Of a DNA stretch of 18,964 nt, positions 1 to 7,945 are shown in pieces. Under the pieces are notes generated by a model. The model was given only the letters and a program-made list of their open reading frames with translations, was not told where the DNA came from and did not search any database. The stretch spans positions 1-18,964 of the forward strand of contig JACQZL010000385.1 of the NCBI GenBank assembly GCA_016213865.1, written 5' to 3'. This stretch comes from Candidatus Rifleibacteriota bacterium. GTDB taxonomy: Bacteria > UBP17 > UBA6191 > JACPRK01. A program made the translations under genes and the position numbers. The number at the start of each line of letters is the position of its first letter. Positions within the stretch are counted from its first letter, which is position 1.

Positions 1-2
1 GG

Positions 3-2186
3 GTCCTGGTGACCCTGACCGCCGCGGCCAACGACCCCGACGGCGACCCGCTGACCCACGCCTGGACCCAGGAACCGGCCACCACGGTCAGCCTCTCGGG
101 CGCTGCCACGGCCAGCGCGTCGTTCACGCCGAACGCCGCCGGGACGTACACCTTCCGCATAACCGTCAGCGACGGCAAGGGCGGCACCACCTCGGACACC
201 GTGACGGTCACCGTGACGGCCCCACCCGCAGCGAACGCTCTCTCGGGGAAGGTAACGAACGGGGACGGCGCGGCCATCGCGGGGGCCACGGTCTACCTCG
301 TGCCCACCTCCGCGGTGCTGAAGACCGCAATCACGCCCTCGAGCGTCCTCACGGGCGCGGCCGAGCCCTTCGACGAACCGCTGGAAGATGCCGTGTCTCG
401 CTCGGGAAGCACCTTCCAGAGGGACGTGACGGACAGTGCGGGCGTCTATTCGATTAACGACCCGCCCGCGAATTACTTCGTCTATGTCGAGCCGGGCATC
501 GACTCCGAGTACCAGCCCGGTGGCAGTCAGTGCCGCACGGCCAGGACGACCACGGGAACCGTGGACCTCGAACTCTCCGGCCGCCCGGCCTCCACGGCGA
601 CCTTCGTGGGTTCGGCCCGGTGCCTCGGGTGTCACGCCGACCAGGCCAGCCAGAAGTACACCGCTCACCGGCTGGGCATCTCGGTTCCGGGGCGGTTCGG
701 GGGATTCCAGGACCCCAGGAACTTCCCCAGCTTCAATGCCGGCCTGGACCTCTTCACCAGCGCTTCGGCCCACACGGGCGGCACCGCGCTCTCCTTCGGA
801 GACTTCGATTCCAGCAGGGGCTTCGACAAGTTCAAGCTCTACGCCGGGACGGCCCCGACTCAGCTCACGACCAAGCGGGGCGAGACGTGGCTCTGGAAGG
901 ACACCGCCTCGGGTGACTACAAGATCACCCTCGTGAACACCGCCAATCCGGCCGACCCGAACAGCCCGCTTCACCTCCCCGTGAAGCTCACGTACGGCGG
1001 TGCCGTCTACAAGCAGCGGTACCTCGTCCAGATCCCGAACACCGGCGTCGCTCCCTTCACTGTCGCCCGCTCGGGGCACTATCCTCTTCTGCAGTTCCAG
1101 GGATACCCGGGGCTCTCCGAAGGGAAGGACAGCCAGTATGAGCGCGCGCGGGCCAGGTTCCGGGACTACCACCTCGACTGGCTGTACGACAACGCGACGA
1201 CCCTCCTCAAGGTCCCGCCCGCCGCTCAGACGTTCGAGGCGCAGTGTGCTGCCTGCCACCTGCCCGGAATCACGCTCAAGGCACCCAATGCCCAGGGCGA
1301 GCGGCTCGTGGACGGCATCGAGGACGACACGAATGGCGAGTACGACATCGATGGGGACGGGACGAAGAACGAACTGAACATCGGCTGCGAGACCTGTCAC
1401 GGCCCCGGTTCCGACCACGCCGCGGCCGGCAACTCCCGCCACATCGTCAGCCTCCGCAAGCTGGCGCCGGAGAGGGAGAGCATGGTCTGCGGCTATTGCC
1501 ACGACAGGCCCCAGGGAGCTGGCAGCGTCTCCGACCTGAAGAAAGACGTTCCCTTCAACGCCTCCGACGAGTTCCCGCGCGCCGGAAACAGCCGCGCTTT
1601 CTACCTGACCGCCTTCACCTCGCGCAAGGGCCCGGCCACCGGCGACTTCTGGTCCGACGCGCTACACTCCAAGTCACACCACCAGCAGTACTCCGATTTC
1701 CTCAAGTCGGACCACTACCGTAACGACCGCAAGCTCCTGGCGTGCTCGGATTGCCACGACCCGCACGCCAGCAGGTCGGGAAGCAGCCAGGCGGAGTATC
1801 CGCACAACCTGAAGGGCGATCCCGCCGGCCCGCTGTGCGCGCAATGCCATGACCTGGCGATGGACACCCACACCCAGCAGAAAGTGGGATTCGACCATTC
1901 CGGCGAGGGCATCCGATGCGCCGACTGTCACATGGCGAAGACCGCAGGCAGCGGTGCCGGCCAGATGGGCAAGACGCTCGGCCAGCCGACGGGCGCGAGC
2001 GCGGATGCGAACCTGGTCTACTGGATGAACGACATCAGCTCGCACACGATGCGGCCCATCCGGAAGACCTGGAAGGGCGTCGCGGGGACCAGGCCCGGCA
2101 GCGCGATGCCCGCTCCGTACACCAACAAGTGCGGCCTCTGCCACAACGTGAGCCCGCTCAAGGACACCCAGCCGACCACTCCCTGA
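3..2186 (+). CDS. Multiheme c-type cytochrome with PKD-like and carboxypeptidase-regulatory-like domains (5' truncated by window edge)
   Basis: Extracytoplasmic electron-transfer protein. The reading frame is open to the window edge, so the N-terminus and any signal peptide lie upstream. Residues are numbered from the GTG at position 9. Residues 1-70 look like a PKD/Ig-type fold (DPDGDPLTHAW, then GTYTFRITVSDGKGG). Residues 77-190 resemble a carboxypeptidase-regulatory-like beta-sandwich (SGKVTNGDGAAIAGATVYL). Eight CXXCH haem-binding motifs follow, beginning at residues 205, 413, 460, 494, 579, 610, 637 and 708, so at least eight covalent haems are predicted. A calcium-binding-like DIDGDG loop lies just before the motif at 460, followed by CETCHGPG, a phrase typical of cytochrome c554-like multihaem proteins. 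The roughly 200-residue gap between haems 1 and 2 is probably a separate folded domain. It is likely periplasmic or surface-exposed. The redox partner cannot be told from this window. The multihaem class is secure; the exact family is not. Confidence 0.93.
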   Translation, partial: VLVTLTAAANDPDGDPLTHAWTQEPATTVSLSGAATASASFTPNAAGTYTFRITVSDGKGGTTSDTVTVTVTAPPAANALSGKVTNGDGAAIAGATVYLVPTSAVLKTAITPSSVLTGAAEPFDEPLEDAVSRSGSTFQRDVTDSAGVYSINDPPANYFVYVEPGIDSEYQPGGSQCRTARTTTGTVDLELSGRPASTATFVGSARCLGCHADQASQKYTAHRLGISVPGRFGGFQDPRNFPSFNAGLDLFTSASAHTGGTALSFGDFDSSRGFDKFKLYAGTAPTQLTTKRGETWLWKDTASGDYKITLVNTANPADPNSPLHLPVKLTYGGAVYKQRYLVQIPNTGVAPFTVARSGHYPLLQFQGYPGLSEGKDSQYERARARFRDYHLDWLYDNATTLLKVPPAAQTFEAQCAACHLPGITLKAPNAQGERLVDGIEDDTNGEYDIDGDGTKNELNIGCETCHGPGSDHAAAGNSRHIVSLRKLAPERESMVCGYCHDRPQGAGSVSDLKKDVPFNASDEFPRAGNSRAFYLTAFTSRKGPATGDFWSDALHSKSHHQQYSDFLKSDHYRNDRKLLACSDCHDPHASRSGSSQAEYPHNLKGDPAGPLCAQCHDLAMDTHTQQKVGFDHSGEGIRCADCHMAKTAGSGAGQMGKTLGQPTGASADANLVYWMNDISSHTMRPIRKTWKGVAGTRPGSAMPAPYTNKCGLCHNVSPLKDTQPTTP

Positions 2187-2195
2187 CAGCCAGCG

Positions 2196-2240
2196 CCTGG
2201 GACCGGGCGGCCCGAGTCGAACCAGCCGCCCGGTCCCGGG
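2196..2240. terminator. Strong GC hairpin, likely bidirectional terminator
   Basis: A perfect 13-bp inverted repeat (GGGACCGGGCGGC at 2199-2211, its complement at 2225-2237) has a 13-nt loop and extends to about 16 bp with one G-T pair. It starts 10 nt after the cytochrome stop and lies between two convergent genes, so it could end transcription from both sides. There is no T-run on either strand, so classical intrinsic termination is an inference. Confidence 0.7.
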
Positions 2241-2327
2241 CCGATGGCCCACTCCATCCCGCGGAGCCGGGCGTGCCGAGAATCGCTCGAAGAAGGGTCG
2301 GTGCCTGCTCGCCCTGCCGCTGCCCGG

Positions 2328-2879
2328 CTAGAAGGGCTCGGCAACCTGAGCAAGATGCCAGAGTTGCACGAACTTGTCGCGGACCCACTCATGGAGCTGA
2401 TCGGCCACCTCGAGGCCCAGACCGGCGCTTCGAATCAACTCCTGGACATCGACCAGGTCCTTGCCGCGATGGGGTGCGACCATCCCGGACGCGAGCTTCA
2501 GTTCGAGGTATCGGGGCATCGGCAGCAGAGCAAACCGCTCGCCACGCACAGCCGTGGTGGCCGGGTCCGGAAAGGCGATCGGCTTGGGTTTGTCGTCGCC
2601 CGGGAAGCGACCGGCGCTGAGCACGTCCACCTGGATGCCATGAACGGTGTCGAGCAGTTTGCCCGATCCCGAGACTCGCTCGGCGTACCCCCTGCCGAGC
2701 CAGCGCCGCTTGAAGGCCTGAAGATCCTCCTCGCGCATCAGGACATCGACGTCGACCGTGGCCCGGCGGTGCCCGTACTCGTTGAGGGCCAAACCGCCGA
2801 TGATCGCGTAGGGAATCCCGTCCCCCTCGAGAATGCCGACGAGCCTGCGGAGAGCCTCGTGCACCTCGGACTCACCCAT
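2328..2879 (-). CDS. AbiEii-type / DUF6036-like nucleotidyltransferase, orphan
   Basis: A 183-residue protein of the nucleotidyltransferase fold. The core IIGGLALNEYGHRRATVDVD contains the GG turn and the D-x-D metal-binding pair of the family. Near the C-terminus the phrase KDLVDVQELI matches the conserved helix of AbiEii-like/DUF6036 proteins. The ATG at 2879 is chosen because GGGAGG lies 6 nt upstream and because family members start shortly before the GG motif. The frame stays open upstream to 3116, and a GTG at 2978 is an alternative start. AbiEii proteins are the toxin half of type IV toxin-antitoxin systems and some of them nucleotidylate tRNA. No AbiEi-like antitoxin is next to this gene, so it may be a stand-alone enzyme. 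Substrate unknown. Confidence 0.85.
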   Translation of the reverse strand: MGESEVHEALRRLVGILEGDGIPYAIIGGLALNEYGHRRATVDVDVLMREEDLQAFKRRWLGRGYAERVSGSGKLLDTVHGIQVDVLSAGRFPGDDKPKPIAFPDPATTAVRGERFALLPMPRYLELKLASGMVAPHRGKDLVDVQELIRSAGLGLEVADQLHEWVRDKFVQLWHLAQVAEPF

Positions 2880-2985
2880 GAAGAACCTCCCGCAGAAGGC
2901 CACGCCATCGAGGAACCTCGTTTCCGATTCGGGAGCCAACCGCCCGGCACCCCAGGGTCTCGCGGACGCTCTGCTCACGCCGAGG

Positions 2986-2994
2986 ATCCTAGCA
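2986..2994 (-). promoter_or_regulatory. Putative extended -10 promoter for the nucleotidyltransferase gene
   Basis: On the minus strand the sequence reads TGCTAGGAT, a TG-n-TAGGAT extended -10 box. The predicted transcription start is near 2979, giving a leader of about 100 nt before the ATG at 2879. The surrounding 12-mer GTGCTAGGATCC differs by one base from the one upstream of tyrA. No good -35 box is visible. Confidence 0.4.
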
Positions 2995-3075
2995 CGAGCA
3001 CGGGGAGCAACCTCGCACGCGGGGCGGCGGGACAGACCCCTTCGGCCCCCTGGGTCCTGCCCCCGGAGGCCCGCG

Positions 3076-3831
3076 CTAGCGGCCGTGGCCGAAGGTGTAG
3101 ACCACGCCCAGGCCAATCTGGAGGTCGTCCAGGTTGTAGCGGGCGTCGGGGCCGTAGATGTACTTCACGAAGACGTCGTAGTCGCAGCGGCGGGCCGGAA
3201 ACTCGACCCCGCCGAAGACAGTGAAGACGCTCTCGTGGAACTTGCCCTGACCCTTCACGTCCACCGAGGCTTGACCCAGTCCCAGGCCGTAGTAGGGATG
3301 ATGCTCCAGCCGGAGGGCGGGCGACCCGGCCGCGTAGACCGTGACGGCCAGCTCGGTCATGCCGATGTCGGCGCTGCCGCCGCTCCAGAAGCTGTAGCCG
3401 GCCTCGTAGGCCAGCTCGTAGTAAACCTCGTTCTTGTCGGGCAGCTTGTAACGCAACCCGGCATTGCTCATCAGAGAGCTCGAGTTGGGCACGTTGCTGG
3501 TCGGGTTGAACCCCGCCAGGCGCCAGAAGACGGCCCACTCGCTCTGGAAGCGGTTCATCTTGCGCAGTCCCAGATCGTCCTGGATGGCCTCTTCGCAGGA
3601 GAGCGGCCTGGGCTTGTCGATGATCGGTGCCAGTTCCATCGTCTCGCTGGTGACGAGCTCCGTGACCTCCTGCGAGGTGGTCTCGACGGGGCCGTGGCTG
3701 GCGAGGTCGTCGTCGGTGTTCAGTCCCAGGGTCTCTTCGTCGACCGGCGGCGCGGGGGCCTCGGCCTTGGCCAGGAGCGGCGTGGCCGCGAGCAGGGCCA
3801 GCAGCAGGAGCAGGGTTGCGGTGCGGGTCAT
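3076..3831 (-). CDS. Predicted outer-membrane beta-barrel protein with signal peptide
   Basis: A 251-residue protein starting with a clear Sec signal peptide (MTRTATLLLLLALLAATPLL, cleavage probably after AKA near residue 23). An acidic, proline-containing linker runs to about residue 75. The rest alternates polar and hydrophobic residues with many aromatics and ends in GLGVVYTFGHGR, as expected for a small outer-membrane barrel. Two cysteines, in SCEEA and RRCDYD, could form a disulphide. The start is the first ATG that gives an uninterrupted signal peptide; GGGGAG lies about 12 nt upstream, somewhat far. The frame is open much further upstream, but that part lacks protein-like character. 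It is transcribed divergently from the secreted-protein gene at 4126. I do not recognise a named family; the barrel assignment rests on composition. Confidence 0.8.
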   Translation of the reverse strand: MTRTATLLLLLALLAATPLLAKAEAPAPPVDEETLGLNTDDDLASHGPVETTSQEVTELVTSETMELAPIIDKPRPLSCEEAIQDDLGLRKMNRFQSEWAVFWRLAGFNPTSNVPNSSSLMSNAGLRYKLPDKNEVYYELAYEAGYSFWSGGSADIGMTELAVTVYAAGSPALRLEHHPYYGLGLGQASVDVKGQGKFHESVFTVFGGVEFPARRCDYDVFVKYIYGPDARYNLDDLQIGLGVVYTFGHGR

Positions 3832-4125
3832 TTTCGGTAGGGACTCCCCGTTCGATCCAGCTATCGGCCGGCCGCCAGACGGACAGTAGCCCGAGAAGGT
3901 AGAAGCGGCTTCCAGCCTCTTCAGGGCTCCGGCAACCGTACCTTGGAAGCGGCAAGATGCCGCCTCTACCTCGCGGACTGTGCGACCGCATCGGCCCGAT
4001 TTGACCGGTGCCCCAATTTCTCTGCCGGTGTTGTAGAGTGTGGCGCCGTGGAAGCGAGCCGCTTCCGCAGTCCCGTATCGGGTCCGGGGCGTCCCGGCAC
4101 GACGGGTTCGACTGGAGGTCGCCTG
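3832..4125. other. Divergent intergenic region with nested palindromes
   Basis: This 294-bp gap separates two divergent genes for exported proteins, so it must hold both promoters. It contains the imperfect palindrome 3898-3970 and a short perfect palindrome around 4050-4067 (GGAAGCG, 3-nt loop, CGCTTCC). A TAGAGT at 4034-4039 is a weak -10 candidate for the plus-strand gene. No convincing small ORF is seen. Confidence 0.6.
3898..3970. repeat. Imperfect nested palindrome, REP/MITE-like
   Basis: The outer arms GGTAGAAGCGGC (3898-3909) and GCCGCCTCTACC (3959-3970) are complementary except for one position. Inside them, TTCCA at 3910-3914 pairs with TGGAA at 3944-3948, and the right half contains its own hairpin, GCGGC-AAGAT-GCCGC. 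The arrangement resembles paired REP sequences or a tiny non-autonomous element. Only one copy is in this window. Confidence 0.55.
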
Positions 4126-4740
4126 ATGCGCAATCCTATTGCTGTCGCTTTCCTGGTGCTCTGGGTCCTGGTCATGCTGGGGTCGCCGGTTCCGGTGGCG
4201 GCCCAGGAAGAGGACGAAGAACCGGCCGGCGAGACGGCCATTCATGCCCCCAAGCTGCCGCCTTCCGACTACTACCTGCCCCGGGGCACGATCGTCGAGA
4301 TCGAGCTCCTGGAGACGCTCGACTCGGCCACGGCCAAGCGCAACCAGGTCTTCCACTACAAGATGACGCGAGACGTGGCCGGCGAGGGCGGGGTCGTGGT
4401 CGCCAGGGGCACCGAGGGGCGCGGCTGGGTCATCGAGTCGCGCAAGGGCACCAAGGCCGCGACGCCACGCCTGCACCTCAACTTCGGCGAAGTCGTCTCG
4501 GTCGAGGGGCGGCCGATCCAGCTCGGCTTCACCGAGCCGGCGCGCAAGGCCAACGAGAACGTGGCCGGACTGACGGCGGTCATCGGCGGCTACTTCGAGG
4601 GGACGGGCCGCTCCGCCCGGATCGAGGCAGGAACCAAGATCCTGACAGCCGTCGAGTTCCCCTACGGCACCCGCAAGATCAAGTCCGGCGAGGAGGGCGT
4701 CAAGTATCACCTCTTCTCGGATACGCCGGTCCAGGAGTAA
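4126..4740 (+). CDS. Secreted protein of unknown function
   Basis: A 204-residue protein. The ATG at 4126 has GGAGG 7 nt upstream and begins a signal peptide (MRNPIAVAFLVLWVLVMLGS, cleavage probably after VAA near residue 26). The mature part starts with an acidic stretch (QEEDEEP), then YYLPRGTIVEIELLETLDSA, a small beta-rich pattern seen in secreted proteins where a surface-exposed low-complexity start leads into a compact domain. It continues with GEGGVVVARGTEGRGWVIES, and a Gly/Val-rich segment (VAGLTAVIGGYFEGTG) lies near residues 145-162. I do not recognise a named family or catalytic motif. It may share transcription with the downstream M3 peptidase gene, but the 126-bp gap with heptamer repeats leaves that open. 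Confidence 0.85.
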   Translation: MRNPIAVAFLVLWVLVMLGSPVPVAAQEEDEEPAGETAIHAPKLPPSDYYLPRGTIVEIELLETLDSATAKRNQVFHYKMTRDVAGEGGVVVARGTEGRGWVIESRKGTKAATPRLHLNFGEVVSVEGRPIQLGFTEPARKANENVAGLTAVIGGYFEGTGRSARIEAGTKILTAVEFPYGTRKIKSGEEGVKYHLFSDTPVQE

Positions 4741-4804
4741 GCCGCGGACTGCAGGCAGGTCGCAGGACTCACCCAGAAGCTACCAGACGTCAGACAGCGG
4801 TTTC

Positions 4805-4846
4805 CGACTACCGTCTACTGCCTACTGACTACTGTTCACTGACTAC
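4805..4846. repeat. Degenerate heptamer tandem repeat, six units
   Basis: Six consecutive 7-bp units (for example TGACTAC, CGTCTAC, TGCCTAC) occupy most of the gap before the M3 peptidase gene. The period of seven is strict; the units vary at two or three positions. The array contains the in-frame stop at 4840 that limits the upstream extension of that gene. Confidence 0.75.
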
Positions 4847-4866
4847 TGCTCCCCCGCCCGGCTCCA

Positions 4867-6927
4867 ATGACCCCACCGAACTCCGAAGAGATCTTCCCCA
4901 AGGGCTACCTCCTGAACGTCTCGATGCCCTGGGACCACAAGCTCGAGAAGACCGTCAACGGCCTCCTGGATCGGCTCGGCGACGGCTTGGCCGAGCTCAA
5001 GAGGCGTTCGACCGGCTCCGGCTACGAAGAAGCAGTCCTGTTCTTCGACGGGATCTTGGGCGATCTGGAAGAGGTCTCCTCGCGGAGCTCCTGGAACTTC
5101 AACACCTGTCCCGACCGCAAGGTGCAGGACAAGGCCGAGAAGACGTCCCAGCTCCTGGCCAAGCTCTGGAGCCGGCTCTTCACCCTCCGGCTTCCGTATG
5201 ACGTGCTGGCCGACGTCAACCGGCGTCTGGGCACCGAGCTGAGCTGGGACCGCCGTACCTACCTTCGGGACCTCCTGCGGGCCTTCGAACAGAACGGCGT
5301 CCACCTGGACGAGGTTCGCAAGAAGAAGCTCTACGCCATCGACAGCGAACTGGCCGAGCTCGGCACCCAGTTCGCGAAGGTGCTCAAGGACCGCGAGGTC
5401 CTGGTCCCCGTCACGGCCGAACAGGCCCAGCCGCTGGAGGCGACGTCGGTGCGACGCGACCCCAAGAAGGGAAAGACCTTCCTGGTGCTTCGCGAAAACA
5501 CGTTCGGGGAGGTCATGCGCTTTCATCCGGACCGGGACTTCCGCGCCCGGGCGTACCGCGAGCACTTCGTGGGTTCGGCCGACCTGGCGCCGACGCTGGA
5601 CCGGATGCGCCAGTTGCGCCGGGTGCGCTCCAGGCTGGTGGCCAACAAGAGCTACGCCGCCATCGAGGCCGAGAATGAAGGATTCACGGCGGCCGAGGTC
5701 CGCGCGGGACTCGACGAGCTGGTCGCCCGCACCACGCGCCGTTTTCGCGAGAGCATGGAGGACTACCGGCGGCTCAACGACGACAAGCCGGTCAAGTGCC
5801 ACGACCTGCTGTACCTGGAGGAGCACGCGCCCTCCGACGGCGCCGATCCGCAGGTCCTCCAGGAGTACTTCTCGGCCGGGAGGACGGTCAAGACGCTGTT
5901 GCAGCTCTCCACCGAGCTGTACGGGCTGACCTTCAAGCCGGAGCCCGGTGACGCCAAACACCGCATCGAGCGGTACGGGGTCTACGGCACGACGGGCCGC
6001 AAGCTCGGGACGCTGACGCTCGACCTGTATCCTCGCCCCGGCAAGTACAGCCACGCGGCCTGCTGGACGCTGCGAGGCCGGGCCTCCCATTGGCCCGACC
6101 GGCTGGCGGACATGGGCCTGGTCTGCAACTTCAAGGAGAAGTCCCTCGCCGGCGAGGCGAAGGGTCTCCTGTGGGACGACGTCAACACGTGCTTCCACGA
6201 GTACGGTCACGTGCTGCACGGTCTGCTCATCAACGCCGAGCCGCTCGGGGCCCACTCGGTCCCTCGCTCGCTGGTCGAGGTGCCGTCGCAGGTCTTCGAG
6301 AACTGGGCCACCGACCCGGGCGTGCTGGATCGCCTGGCCCGGCACTACAAGACCGGCGAATCCCTGACCCCCGAACTGAGACGGCTGCTCTACCACAAGC
6401 ACCAGCGCTTCGCCGCCAGTCACCTGCGCACGCAGGTCCTCTACGCCCTCTTCGACCTGGAGTTTCACGAGAAGACGAGCGAACCCGCCCAGGCCATCTG
6501 GGAGCGGCTGGCGTCCACCATCTTCGGCGCGGGTTTCTACCCGCCCGGGCTGCCGTGGTTCACGCGCTTCGGCCATCTCGACGGCTACGGCGCCAAGTAC
6601 TGGGGCTACAAGTTTGCCGACATGGGCAAGTCGCAGGTTTACTGGTACCTGGTCCACCGCTGCCCGGACATGCTGGCCAGCTCGGTGGGCGACAAGCTCA
6701 TCGACGACCTCCTCCGGTTCGGCGGCCTCAAGAAGCTCAATCAGATGGCGCTGGACTTCACAGGGGTCCCGCTGACGGGCCTTCCGTACATCCTGGAGAC
6801 GTTGTTCGATTACCCCACCCTCCGGACCGCGCTGGAGGACATGCGCAAGAGGCCTTATCGCGATGCGCTGGAGGCTGCCTTCGCGCAACTGCAAGCGCGC
6901 GAAGCCGGCCGGACCGCGGCCAAGTAG
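4867..6927 (+). CDS. M3 family zinc oligopeptidase (thimet oligopeptidase/Dcp-like)
   Basis: A 686-residue metallopeptidase, the usual length for M3 oligopeptidases, which cut short peptides inside a deep channel. The zinc site is HEYGH at 444-448 (zinc ligands H444 and H448, catalytic base E445). The third ligand is E471 in LVEVPSQVFENW, the standard M3 continuation. The C-terminal substrate-contact region GYGAKYWGYKFADM near residue 575 matches the tyrosine/glycine loop of the family. The N-terminal two thirds is mainly helical, as expected. No signal peptide is visible, so a cytosolic role in peptide turnover is likely. ATG 4867 is the first start after an in-frame stop at 4840, but no Shine-Dalgarno sequence precedes it; the next Met is at residue 20. 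Confidence 0.95.
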   Translation: MTPPNSEEIFPKGYLLNVSMPWDHKLEKTVNGLLDRLGDGLAELKRRSTGSGYEEAVLFFDGILGDLEEVSSRSSWNFNTCPDRKVQDKAEKTSQLLAKLWSRLFTLRLPYDVLADVNRRLGTELSWDRRTYLRDLLRAFEQNGVHLDEVRKKKLYAIDSELAELGTQFAKVLKDREVLVPVTAEQAQPLEATSVRRDPKKGKTFLVLRENTFGEVMRFHPDRDFRARAYREHFVGSADLAPTLDRMRQLRRVRSRLVANKSYAAIEAENEGFTAAEVRAGLDELVARTTRRFRESMEDYRRLNDDKPVKCHDLLYLEEHAPSDGADPQVLQEYFSAGRTVKTLLQLSTELYGLTFKPEPGDAKHRIERYGVYGTTGRKLGTLTLDLYPRPGKYSHAACWTLRGRASHWPDRLADMGLVCNFKEKSLAGEAKGLLWDDVNTCFHEYGHVLHGLLINAEPLGAHSVPRSLVEVPSQVFENWATDPGVLDRLARHYKTGESLTPELRRLLYHKHQRFAASHLRTQVLYALFDLEFHEKTSEPAQAIWERLASTIFGAGFYPPGLPWFTRFGHLDGYGAKYWGYKFADMGKSQVYWYLVHRCPDMLASSVGDKLIDDLLRFGGLKKLNQMALDFTGVPLTGLPYILETLFDYPTLRTALEDMRKRPYRDALEAAFAQLQAREAGRTAAK

Positions 6928-6995
6928 CCCGAGCTGCGAGCGGCGCCGAGCGACCTGGCGGCAGACTGCAGCAACCGACACGACAGGAGACTCGA

Positions 6996-7769
6996 ATGAG
7001 CGTCGACGAAAACGGGACGGTGACTCTCTCGGAGGAGCGCCAGCGGGTAGCCGGGACCGCGGCCGAGCCGGTCTTCCTGCTGGTGGAGATCGACGAGGCG
7101 ATCGACACGCTGCAACGCCAGATCGAGGAGAACCGGCAAGACCTCGTCGTCTACGAGGCCGAGCTGGTCGAGACTCGCCGAGAGGTGGAGACTGTCTCGC
7201 ATGCGGCCAAGGAACTGGCTCGCGCCGCCTCGCGCGAGGAAGGCGAGATCGCGCAGAAGACCGAGAAGGGCAAGCAGCTCGAGGGGCGCATCTTCAAGAT
7301 CGTGAGCCCGAAGGAGCTGGCCGCGGTCCAGGGCGAGATCGCCGCGCTCCAGACAGGTATTCGCGAGGCCGAAGAGCGATTGCTGAGCTTCTACGAGCAG
7401 CAAGAGGCTGCCGCCAAGCGTCTGGCCGACGCGGAGGCGAAGCTCCAGCGGTTGGAGCCGGCTGTCAAGAAGAAGTCGAACGAGAAGCGAACGGCGAGTG
7501 CGAAGATGGCCCTGCGGATCACCCAGCTCGAGGACCTGCGCGCCGACCATCTCGCTCAGCTCGACCCGGGCCTCCGGGCCCGCTACCTGAGCGCCCGGGA
7601 GCGCAACGGCGGGGTCGCGGCCCACGCCATCGAGGAGAACGGCTGCGGCAGTTGCGGGTGGGTGGCCGGGGCCATCGAGCTGCGCCGTCTGCGCCAGAAC
7701 AGGGGCAAGTTCTTCGATTGCCAGAACTGCGGCTGCCTCCTGGTCTGGTTCGGGGCTGCCGAGGAGTGA
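6996..7769 (+). CDS. COG1579-family coiled-coil protein with C4 zinc ribbon
   Basis: A 257-residue protein. Residues 25-190 form a long, highly charged coiled coil, including KIVSPKELAAVQGEIAALQ, the signature phrase of the family. The C-terminus is a C4 zinc ribbon (C4-type zinc-ribbon family, zf-RING_7) with cysteines at 217/220 (CGSC) and 242/245 (CQNC). Members are widespread and predicted to bind nucleic acid or act as adaptors; the molecular role is unsettled. The ATG at 6996 is supported by GGAG 6 nt upstream. It follows the peptidase gene by 68 bp on the same strand, so co-transcription is plausible. No signal peptide; cytosolic. Confidence 0.9.
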   Translation: MSVDENGTVTLSEERQRVAGTAAEPVFLLVEIDEAIDTLQRQIEENRQDLVVYEAELVETRREVETVSHAAKELARAASREEGEIAQKTEKGKQLEGRIFKIVSPKELAAVQGEIAALQTGIREAEERLLSFYEQQEAAAKRLADAEAKLQRLEPAVKKKSNEKRTASAKMALRITQLEDLRADHLAQLDPGLRARYLSARERNGGVAAHAIEENGCGSCGWVAGAIELRRLRQNRGKFFDCQNCGCLLVWFGAAEE

Positions 7770-7945
7770 GCGGCGCGTCCCGAATGGCCTCCTGCTTTTC
7801 TGAGGCGGTCTCGGTCCGCTCTCCTCGGCCCGCGACCCACGGCCCGGCAGACACGGGGAGACGGCATGAACGCGACGGTTCCACTGGGCCGCGCGCACTC
7901 GATCGCGGTACGGACAGGCTCCTCGCCGCGGCACGGCCCTGGTCC

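Noticed and set aside
2244..3224. 326-residue plus-strand frame over the nucleotidyltransferase region
   Set aside because: The minus-strand frame has a family motif and ribosome site; the plus-strand translation is charged and motif-free.
3943..4740. Longer start for the secreted protein at 4126
   Set aside because: The extension reads through palindromic intergenic DNA, whereas ATG 4126 has a ribosome site and begins a signal peptide.
4843..6981. 712-residue open frame on the minus strand opposite the M3 peptidase
   Set aside because: Shadow of the peptidase gene: low-complexity translation, no recognisable motif and no ribosome site considered convincing.
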